A DNA stretch of 64,000 nucleotides from Phorcus lineatus (lineage: Eukaryota > Mollusca > Gastropoda > Trochida > Trochidae): the NCBI GenBank assembly GCA_921293015.1, contig OV121098.1, positions 17,942,161-18,006,160 of the forward strand. The letters are read 5' to 3'. The position numbers and the translations under genes are program-made. Under the pieces are notes generated by a model. That model was not told the DNA's origin. It did not search any database and saw nothing but the letters and a program-made list of their open reading frames with translations. Position 1 is the stretch's first letter; each line of letters begins with the position of its first letter. Positions 34,406-46,400 of the stretch are shown in pieces.

Positions 34406-37400
34406 GCATTTGTATTGCGCAGTATCCACGCCGTAAAGGTATGCTCAAAGCGCATGGTCTCATAGTATGTTACTGAGGTCATTTTTTAAGTGCACTGGTT
34501 AAAAAAATGTGTTTTTAGGTTTGATTTGACGCACTCGAGAGATTGATTAATTTTGAGGGCTCCAGGTAGTGAGTTCCAAAGAATAGCAGATGAAGCTGCA
34601 AAAGATCTACACCCAAAAGTTTTTAGTTTGGTTGCCGGTACATGTTGATTGGAACGTTCTAGATGGGCAGTATGGGATAGTCAGGTCACTCAAATATGCA
34701 GGCCCAAGCCGTGAACAGCTTGGTAAATGAGTGAGAGAATTTTAAAATTGATTCGCCCTTGAATGCGGAGCCAATGAAGGGAGTTGAGCACAGGTGTTAT
34801 ATGTGCCTTTATGCTTGTCCGTGTGACCAGTCTGGCAGCATAGTTCTGGATTTGCTGCAAACGTTTAATTTGTTGGTTGGTGACTCCGTAAAGCAAGCTG
34901 TTGCATTAATCAATCCGGGAGAATATCAAGGATCTCACAAGAGAAGTGGTGGCATCTCTGGTCAGTAAATATCTGATGACGCTGATGTAAGATCTAACTC
35001 ATTTGCTTTAGGATATGGATTTCGTAGCGTAACCGAATTTTGTACGTTCGTTTAAAACTATTTTAATTGTTTAAAATAGATTGGTTACACTTGTTTTATC
35101 AACGAGAGATAACTAATTTCATAAGAAAACTTCCTACAGTGCCTTTAGAATAAACTTATGCCATTTTATTAAACTTTTATTATGAAACTATCAACAAAAA
35201 AACCCTGTTCATTTGGTGTTGAAAATTGTATAATGCCATTTTAAGAACATAATATAAAGATAAGCATGTAAAAAGGAGCACGAGTCTGTATGGCAAGGTA
35301 TTGTGCGAACACTATTTCGGACATTGATAGAACTGAATTACACTAGATAAGTAATTCGAAATAAGGTCATTTTTCATCTAAGATATTAGAGTAAGTTTCT
35401 TGATATGTTTACTTTTTGAAGATACACACTTAAATATGTTTTAAATTCTAAATCATTTACATGAGATCCGTTCATCTCTATTGTGAAGACTTTATTAGCT
35501 AGAGAATACATTGTTTGAGTTTTCGTTGGATCAAAATTACTTATCATCCGAATACGATTTACGATTTATGATATCTGATATCTGTATACACTCATGTGCT
35601 AATGGCAAATAATCAACTTTTGATGCGGTCTCCGATATCATTAATTATGAAAAGAATAGCAGCAGCTCTAAGAGCGCCTGTCATATATCTGATGATTTAC
35701 CAACTTAGATTGCTTTTCTAATTATTTAAGCAGACTATGTATGCACATATTCAATAGCTAACCAATATGATATAATCTTACTTTCATACTTTGAAAAAAT
35801 AATTATGTCATAGAAAGTACATTATAGAAAATAATGACTTCATTTAGTTTATAAAACCTTTAATAATTTTGTGAGTTTTTTCCTTTAATGTTAACATCTT
35901 GATCGGATCAATGATACAGTTTTAAGTTTGGTTGCCATAATTTATGATATTCCTAAATTAAATCATGTCAGTGGAAAAGTGGAAGTTGTAACAGCGTATT
36001 GTCATTTGTTCTCTGTTTTAGGTAATTTCTTACCAATTTCATTCTTATTTCAAATTTGTTACTGTCATTAAGCTTAACTAAATAATCAGATCATGCATTT
36101 CTTTCAGCTAGTTATTTCATTTCTTAATTTCCAATCCAGTCATTATCTTTATTTCAACGCTTGTTTGGTTGTTTGGAATCAGAAATTAATATGCTTTATA
36201 AGTCAAAAGGTAACATTATTCATCCATTTGGAACCCTTTCTCTGCATTATTTGAACTAATCGTATTACACAAATCAAAAAGTAGTGTCACCAAGCCAGTA
36301 TTACCTCCTGAAGATTGCTAAATTACATATGAATAGACTTTAACAGTCAATTTACGTATACGTTATTCAATACTTAAAGGTCACATGCCTATTGTACAAA
36401 TGCAGTACAAATATAAAAAGGAAACTTATAGTGAGAGTTAAAGAAGAGTACTTAATGTTCTTTATTACTCGCCCGTGTAAGATACCGCAGTGTAATATTT
36501 ATACGGCGATATTAAACTAGTGTAATACCGCTGCACGTATGAAGTCATAATATTGTGTGGTTGTGACGTCATAATGTTGGCACCGCCGTCAATGGCGGCC
36601 AAGTCGCGGAAATGCTTCGTTCAGTACACTTCATGCTTGATTACTGAGGTCAAGTAATAAACAGAATACTAAACTTCCTTCAATTTAATACTATTTCTAT
36701 TAAACTCGTTAATGATTAGGTATTAAACTCGCTTTCGCTCGTTTTATACTTAATCATTAACTCGTTTAATGAAAATAGTATTAAATGGAAGGTCGTTTAG
36801 TATCCTCTATTTATTACTCGCCCGTGTAAGATACCGCAGTGTAATATTTATACGGCGATATTAAACTAGTGTAATACCGCTCCCGTATGACGTCATAATA
36901 CTGTGTGGTTGTGACGTCACAATCTTGGCACCGTCGTCTCAATGGCGGCTTAGTCGCGGAAATGCTTCGTTCAGTACACTTTCGGTAAAAATGCTTGATT
37001 ACTGAGGTCAAGTAATAAACAGAATACTAAACTTCCTTCCATTTAATACTATCTTTATTAAACTCGTTAAAGATTGGTATCAAACTCGCTTTCGCTCGTT
37101 TTATACTTAATCATTAACTCGTTTAATAAAAATAGTATTAAATGGAAGGTCGTTTAGTATCCTCTATTTCCGATTCATATTTTTGTTAAAGAATAACTAA
37201 AATTGTGGATACGTCTTTTGAATATACCGTCTTATGGATATCCACGGCAATGTTACGCAATGATGAGTTTGTATGATAGGAGAAGAAAGACGAATTGGGA
37301 GTGAAACATTCGGGAGTAATTAAATACCATTGGATATTGGGATATAATTTTTTGTTAATAATGTCACACAAAGCCTGAAAGATATCTTCAAGAATGGGCT

Positions 37401-40400
37401 ACGTCACTATCGCTTTCAAGCAAATTACATTTTTACAGAGAGTATTATTTGAGTTCATTAGTTTAAAACTGATTATTGGTTTCTTTACGATAAATTTTGA
37501 TAAAATAGGTAGTATTTATGTAAATCTGTGAATGTATGATATACTAGTATGTGACATGAACATGTATGAGAATGTTATCCTTGTTAAGATGTTTTGACAT
37601 GATAAATGCTTTTTTTACCTTTGTACCATAATTGCACTTTAGGCCATATTTAAGTATTGAATAAAATATTCAGTCAATTTACAGAAGAAAAAAACGTCAC
37701 TTGGTACCCTACTTGCTCACAACAGTTTGTTTATGGAGTGATGAACTTCGTCACTTGGTACATTTCTTCTCGCAACATATAGCACCTGTATCTTTTTCTC
37801 CATTTTCTCTGAGCTTAGCACTTGGTACCTTTTGATTATCTCATTATCTCATTAACTAATTCAGATATGAATTCCAAAAATGCTGAAATGATCATACAGA
37901 TTCCACTTGTGTCAAAAAGTGAACCCACGATAATTTTTTGTTGAATTAAATGCATTTTCAAGAGATTGCCAGTTAGAGCGAAGTATTGAAATACTGCAAG
38001 TAGATACATGTACCTGCTCTTTTGCCTTTGCCTTCTTTGTCAAACTACCCATAAAACAGTAGTTGCACATTCTGTCAAAAAAGCGAAGCTGTAGAGTCTC
38101 GTCAACGTCGGCAGAAGAGGTCGGGCCTGTAATGAAGCCATAAGAAGTTAATTCAAGAGCTGGATAAAAGCTTTGTGTTCAAAGACGTACTCTTTCAGCT
38201 AGTCTCAAGCATTCCTATGTTGAAGCGTAGGGTTCCTGGTCATATTAAGTAAGAAAAATTTAACTTTACTAAGGTTTCGATGATTATTCCCTTGTGATAA
38301 CATTTGGTTCGCTGGTCTGACAAATTATTCTAAGTCTCCTTTGAGATCTTACACTCACATAAAAACTCTTATCTGGTTATACTCGGGAGAAAATCCTCAT
38401 GAGACGTTATTCCTAGAAAAAAGTTATTAGAATTATAATAAGAATTAGGCGCTATAGAAATTCATAATAAAAGATATGTAACACTATGTGTTCAAGACAT
38501 TATCACTTGTGTACGTGCAAAGTGCGGCGATACACTTGATTACCGACCTCAAAGGAGCACTTGATTAGCTGCTGGTACCGTCATGGCTGGCGCTGTTGCT
38601 GAGGGTGTGGGTTCAAATCCCGCAAGGTTCTCGAATTTTTACTATTGCAGATAAACTCTCGTGCAAAAGAAACGTCCCTAAAATATTTTTAGTTGTCATT
38701 TTCTATTCAAAGATCATGAACATAGCTCAGTGTCAGGAACAGGTCGCCTAACATCGGTTACATCAGTTTGACAAGAAGAACATGCCGAGCAGAGACAGCG
38801 AGCAATCGGGATGCTTCAACTCGGCGCTACGTTCAGCCATGTCACTAAATCATGAATTGCTTGAAGAGAACAAGTGGTAGCTGGTGACGCGTTACAGACA
38901 GAGTGGCAGGACAGCAGACAGGTCCAAGTCCAAGAGCGGGTGAGCGAAGTTGACCATCCCAAATGAAGACGGGCATTTACGGGTGCTTCAACTGAGGAAC
39001 GGATTCCTTAGGTGACGTCATCTGCTGCACAGCAAGAACAATCCAAGCAGCAGATGGACAGTAACAAAGCATCCGAGGTTATGGACCGCACAGAGGAAGA
39101 CGTTAAATTAGACGAATTAAACAAATTAGACTAAACAAATTAGACGTCGAGGACTGCTTTGGACAAGAACCGTTCATTATGTAGTAAATGTTGTGATTGA
39201 CAATTGTTTTCCTATTTGTAAATTAATGGTTGAAAACGCACGGGGACGTTTCTTTTACACGTGAGTTTATTTTGATCCCATTTATATCAATATCATATAC
39301 CCATAGGGAGACTTAGAAACAAAAGTATCTGTGAAAAAAATAGGCGTAACTGAGCCGAGACTGAGCAACAAAAGTAAATGTTGGGAAACTGAGCAACTTG
39401 ACTGATTGGCAACTTGGCAGATTGAGCAAAAAGAGGAACTTTTGGGAGCCTTGGCAACGAAAATACCTGTGCCAAACCTGAGGATGAGATTGAACAACAT
39501 ACGAGGGGAAGTCAATAAGTTAATGGAAGTGAGTATTGAAACAACCCTAAAGACATCATCGATGATTATAACGATCAGCCATCTGATGAGAGTTTACAGA
39601 CATAAGCAACGCTTCCCGATCCTTTACCTGAGATTTAAAACCTGGTACCCTCCCCTAATCATGGAAAGTTCTAAAACTGAGCAACATATGACCAATGTGT
39701 ATGGGAAAGAGACCCCTCAATATTCCACTGTTGCAAAATGGTCAGCTGAGTTTAAGCGATGTACGATGACCCAAGGTCAGGAAGGCCTGTTGAAGCCATT
39801 ACAATTGATATGGTTGCAAGGATCCAGAGTTTCATCATATCCGATCGCAGTATTTGGATGAGATATTTTCAGAGTGTGGCATTTCTCATGGAAGTGATTG
39901 CACATGGCCATGATGTCTGCAAAAGTTTTAATCCACAAGAAATTTAAATGCAGAAGATCGACGCCAGAGAGTTGAATCAAGTTGAGAGTTCTTGGGCATT
40001 TACAATGCTGATCCCATCTGATTTCATGGGATGACACGAAGCAAGGATCCATGCAATGGGGGCATAACCACCCTCCTGCGCACAAGAGGTTCAGAACTCA
40101 GCTGTCAAGATCATCGCCACCATTTTCGGGATTCAAGGGGCGTGATACTTATAGACCAACTACAAAAACTAGAGCCTACCATGATCACTTGGTGAAGCAA
40201 TTGAGAGTGGCATGTTGACTGCTCGAATTTTCAACAATGTGGCTTTGAACAACTTAACCACAGATCCCCTATTCCACCAAATTGGCGATGATGATGAACT
40301 TACGGCAAACAATAAGGGGTGATTGAATGATTAGTCAGAAGACTTCTACCACAAGGGCATAGACACTCTCAAAGACAAATGGGCAAAGTGCATCGAGATA

Positions 40401-43400
40401 AAGGGAGAACATATTGAAAAATCAATATCACAACCATTGGCTTTTGTTTTATATCCACTTCTATGAACTTATTGACTTTCCCTCCTAAGAACCTGTAGAT
40501 AGACTGACAAAATTACATATGGGGGACATGGCAATCAAAGTACTTGTTGGGAGACTGAGCAACAAAATCACTTTTTGGGAGACTAAGCAACAAACGTAAA
40601 TGTGAGGGGCCACGCAACTAAAACATCAATGGGGGGATTGAGCAACTATAGCACCTACACAGAGCCTGAACAGCTGAAGTGCACATGAGGAGATTGACTA
40701 ACAATTGGACCTATGAAAAGACTGAGAATATAAAATATCATGTTTGGAGACTGAGAAATGTACCCGTTTGGCCACTGAGCAACAAAAGTATATGTAGGTG
40801 GATTGAGCAACTAGTAAATAGAGCAAACACTTAGCAACAAGTTAACTTTAGGGAGACTGAGCAACAAACGTACCTTTGGGGTGACTGAGAAACAAACATA
40901 CTATTGGGATGACTGAGCGACTAACGTACCTTTGGGATGACTGAGCCACTAAAGTACCTTTGGGATGACTGAACAACAAAAGTACCTTTGGGATGACTGA
41001 GAAACAAAAGTACCTTTAGGATGACTGAGCAACAAAAGTAACTTTGGGATGACTGGGCAACAAAATTACCCTTGGGTTGACTGAACAACCAAAGTACCTG
41101 TGGGAAGACTGAGCAACGAAATACTGGTAGGGAGTTTGAGAAACAAGCTACCTGTAGGAGACTAGGCAACAGATGTATCCGTGGAAAACTGAGCAACATA
41201 CGTATATATTTGAAGAGACTTAACAACAAAAAGGGCATATAGGAAGAGAAGCTGAGCAACCCAAGTACCTGTAAAGAGACTGATGAGGAGACCTAGAGAG
41301 ACAGTCACCATAACACCGAGAGCACTGGCCCACACATAGGAGATTCCGTAAAACATGTCCAGCCCCTCGCTGAAATAGAACTATGACAATTTTAACATTA
41401 GTATAGCTCAATCCTTATGGAAATACGTTTGGAAGAAAACACATTTGAAATTCGATAACTTGTCGAGAATGCTACTGGCTATATTACTTTTAGTTTCCTC
41501 TATAATTCCAAGTAGCGATATAAGAACTGAAAGTGCATGAAAGCGGTAACCAGGAACGTTATAAACACAAGTACATGTTATTACAGACGATCACAATCAT
41601 TGCGGAAGAAACTCCTAGCAAGGGATATTGAGAGCTAGAATATTTGCATATAGTACTTCTGTGCATTCACAATTCAGTTCTGCACCGCAATATTTTAAAA
41701 TCATCAACATAAGTTTACCGTGTGATGTGAGAGTAATTAACCCTCAACTGGTATTTCGGGGCCTTTGAGGCCAGGACTGACTTGCAGTCGATCATTGAAA
41801 CGTTTTGGTAATTTGATAATCTAGTAACCATAATGTATTCATCACATGTCAACTTACTAATAACACACAGTCTAAGACATGAAAGCGGGCCTTTGAGGTC
41901 TGGTTGAATTGTTTTTCATCGTGACATAGTGTCGTGAGATGGAGAGCAATGAAGTGTTGCCTAGTGAAACAATCGAAACTGACTGAATCTAGAACCTCCT
42001 ACATAACACAAACGTGTGCGTGTAAAATTGTACCTTGTAGTGTTACCAAAACAGCTTTCATTCCAGAGAGAAATACGTGCATACAATGATTCCTCATTTT
42101 AATATCTCCTAGTTCTGTCGTCCTCCATATGGCTGTTTTGGTGTTCCTGGGCGTGTAACGCATGTTTATAAGGATACTCTGATCTGATGACCAGTAAATA
42201 ACTTTCATCTGACTAGTGTGTCCTTTTCAATGGCCTAAGAAATTATGAAGCCCAAAGCTGTTTGACGATACAGGACTTTAATTCTATAGGAGGAGTTTTA
42301 GCGTTTCTTACCTATCAATACAAACCCACAGTGCTTTCTTAACACTGTATGGACAATTTGTCATATTTGTAAGACCTGGAAATAATGGTTAGTCTCCCCG
42401 GGCACGAAGCCCAGTTCTTTGGAAATAGACTCCCGCCGGGGTGGGGAATAAAGCTATCTATATGGTTTGACATTCTGACTGTCAACAGGATAAAGCTAAC
42501 GTATTCAATCCATAAGAGTGTTCGTTAAAGCGTGTACATACAGTCGGCTTGTGTCTACAGGATGTGGGGTGATGGTGGTGTTGCACGTGCTGTTACAGCC
42601 GCATGTTGATGTGGGAAGATGGAAATCGAGCGGCTTGTTGAGGTACGTGCCAATACTGAGCCACATGGATACAGCAAACCCCAGCACTCCGCCTCCTATA
42701 GCCCCCTGTGCGAAATCAAGTGGAATGCGAGTTACTTATTTTGGAAGGTATTTCATATCTCACACAATGTAGGTTGATTAATTGTTTTGAGTATTTTCAC
42801 ATGATTATCTTATAAGCAACAAGGCTATAGAAAACCATAATGCATCCTGCATTTTTTATATAAAAAAGCTCACCACAAGCAAATGATATTAAACTAATAA
42901 AAGAATACAAATATTTGTTTCATTCGAGTTCTACAGATATTTTCTTTGCCACCTAGAAAACAGCAACTATACCAGTAAGCTTGAGCAATTTTACACTTAA
43001 CTGAAAACTGACATACGTCATTATGCATTATGAAAAATGACCTCAGAAAGAGGAACATTCTAAAAGTAATAATTGAATAATTTGACGAACTAGAAAAAGA
43101 AATACATGTAGAGGAAATAAGTTTTCTCCATGATTTTTGTTCTTTACGTTCTTCTGGAGAGATCGAAGCCCATGGATTAAAGATTTATAAAAGGACGTTT
43201 TTCAATTAATAACATAAACATTGAATAAGGGAACCATTACCTGTTTGCCTAAACTTACAAGTGACGGAAACTTTAAAAATCTTGTGCACCATTTCATTAC
43301 TAATTCACTATAGAATCATCAGCATGTGTAACACAGGGTATAGCAGGAGTCGTGAGAATCAAACTAGTTTCATACCGTGGAGATGTATTAGTATCAAAGC

Positions 43401-46400
43401 CATGCATTTTTATAAAAAATACTGTGTCATTTGAAAGTCAAATGTGTTTGATTGAAACATATTTTATTCATGGTGAAACGAATTGGAAACAAGTTTCCCA
43501 GCTGTAGGAAGAAAAATAGCAAAACAAGAAAGGATAAATGTAAAACTAATGTCTTACACAAATCGCATGGTCGCATTGATATAAAATTGAACCAGATCAT
43601 ATATATCAACATTTCGAAGTGAGATTAACATCTTTGCAACTTTTAAATTATATTTTCGATATGGTATTCCCATTTCCTGTTTTGGCATGATATCACACCA
43701 AAATGTTTATGTGTCTCAACATTTCTTATTTCTTAGGTAATCAGATGATTGGATAATTAGCCCTTTATTCAAGAGTATTCACTGCATCAAACAAACACCT
43801 AGGTTATCATACAGGCTCATGGTTATTGCTTAAAGAGCGTCAACCTATTACGTCAACTTGCCCTGTTCTGCCTGCCATCTTAAACCAGATAAGGTAATTT
43901 AGTTAAAACAATAATCTCAAACTTACAAGATTTCCAGGTGTTTACTACCAGCATATCCAGTTCCCTATCAACCTCTTGTTATTCTGTAAGTCTAGTGATA
44001 CGTGTATATCCGCAGGACAAGGGACAAACGCATAAGCAAAACAATTCGATAATCAGGGGATGTTAAGATATGTGAAAAAGAGGCCCTTTTCATCTTTTGT
44101 GTAATACAAGACGTTTCAAAAAGATACTCATACCTTCATCAGGTATGAGGTAGGGAATGACACAATGTGATACAAAAACAAATGGAATTAATGTTTGAAT
44201 CATATATCTCTAATCTGTGAGTTTGGTTTCGCTAAGTACATTGTTATCTTCCCTTGATAATTATGAACAAATGTAACATTTTATTATTAGGGATACACTA
44301 TCTATTCATCTTTCGAACACTGCAATGTGTTTTAGACCTTACCAGTTCAGTATAGAAACGATAAACAGGATTAAGTTGTAATTTGTGATCGAAAACCGGA
44401 CAGTGGCGCGCGCCAATGACTCAACCGTAATTTTGAAAGTTTATCTTCAGCAGTCACAGAGACAAATATTGGTTGGTAGTGATTGGTAGGTGATTTAACT
44501 AATATTCATGTAAACTGGACGGAGAATTTCAACCTCCGAAATCTATATGGCTGTTTTTGTATTATCATTGAAGACAAGAAATTTTTCATTTCGGGCACTT
44601 AGGTAAAAAGATGCAAGTTTTTGAAAGATATTTGAAATTATGAAAGGGCAGATTGTATTTTGACTGTTATTTAAGCCACATGAAAGTTTGAATTAATAGC
44701 AAATACTTTTCCGCAGCGAATAACATCATGGACACACTCACTGGTGTATTGTGGCTGAATTTCGTAAATACTTGCACATCATGCATATCGACGGGAACAA
44801 TTATAAATATCCCCCCCTTTTAGTTTGATATAACATCACAGTGTCTTATTAGTAGTATCAAACATCTGTTTTAGCAAAACTAATTTTACCTGATGTTCAC
44901 TTTTAATGTGATAATATATAAATATAATTATATAAAATACGAAGCAAATATTGTACTTAGCAGAGTAAGTTAACGATCACCCACTACGTCTGACACTGCT
45001 CATACTACATAACGAACTGTTACGGCTACACTTATCCGTTTGCTGACTGTACCTAGAGTGTGAGAGGAATGCCTCAATACCAAAATGCAGCTTACCACCC
45101 AGTTGGGGCTGGTGAAGCACGTGCCCAAAATGAAGATGCCAACAAGGGGTGAACCAGCAGCACCGTTGAAGGTCAGAGAAGCCTGAACGCACGAGAGAGA
45201 TTAATGTCACGTGACTAAATCAAACACACAATGGATATGAACAGCGCATTTATACGGCATTAGCAATGAACTAAAGTTGCTTTTTGACCATGTCAGGAAA
45301 TGTTTGAACATGAATTTATCAATATTATTCATCTAAAGGTGCAAAATGTAATTTAGATTGTGGTGAAACTTCACATCGATGAAATAAATTACTAAGAGGA
45401 AGAGAAATATCAATGAAAAACATATATATTCCATCAAATTCATTTATAATCAAAGTTTTTTTTATTCATGGAAGTATTTTCTACATCCAATTTTTTTCCC
45501 AAAAGGTCTCCCACCCCCCACCAATTGTCATCTTTTCATCCAAATATTTCAAATTTCAAAAGCTTTGTAGGATGCTTGCTGTCATTAGGGTTCACTTATA
45601 TATAAACTTTATAACCTTCGCCAACGAAGGCCGTAATAATTTTAAGCAAATTAGGTTCATTTTATTCTGCTTTGCCTTTTAGATGGTTTTAGAGAGTGGT
45701 TTGCAAAATTCTCAAACGTTTCCGTTTCCTTTGTATACGAGTTCAATGGTGTTTTTCACTGTGATCATTCATTTGTTGGCCACGTTCATTCCAGAACATG
45801 GTATTTGCCACACCTTCGTTTAGGAAACGCATCTACAAATAGGAATCACCGTTCGTTAGACGTTCTATCAGGAGGACACGTACAACCTTGAAGCACTATT
45901 TCCACCCGGATATTTAATCATATGAAGATTGTACAAACATGGAGTTCTATTTCCCGAAAAACCTTCAATCAAGAAGTATGCACACACCTGAAGGACTGTT
46001 CCTCCCAGACGTTCCACGAGGAAGGCGACACCAATCCCCAGACATCCGTAAAGTACAGCTGCCAAAACAAGGACACCACAGTACAGTTGATACACAAAGG
46101 CAGTCATAGATCACAGCTTTTGCTTTTACAAATTAGCATATATCAACAACAAAACAAAATAAGCAGCGGAAAAACACGTAGCACCCCTAAGAAGGCTGTA
46201 CGGCTTCAACAAATATTAAATTAATTATCAAAAAATGTCAAATGCAAAATTCAAAACTAAGGAGGTATTATGAACACTCAAAAGTGTTTCCGTATTTGGC
46301 TTTCCACAAATATAAGTTCATTCATGTAAATTTCACTATACAAGGAGGTACCTTATTCGTTACATGCAAATAAAACATACCAACCTATGGTATTTGTCAC

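Noticed and set aside
38585-38635. tRNA-like B box (gggttcaaatccc)
   Set aside because: No convincing A box or cloverleaf; may be a truncated SINE cut by the neighbouring Tc1 element, but too little remains.
42390-42460. GC-rich block (ctccccgggcacgaagccca) in an SLC5 intron
   Set aside because: Looks like part of a dispersed repeat but no second copy in the window and no structure strong enough to call.
45868-46107. 79-codon minus-strand frame with a longer N-terminus than the SLC5 exon
   Set aside because: Only 45988-46058 is exon; the extension runs into intron on both sides of AG and GT borders.
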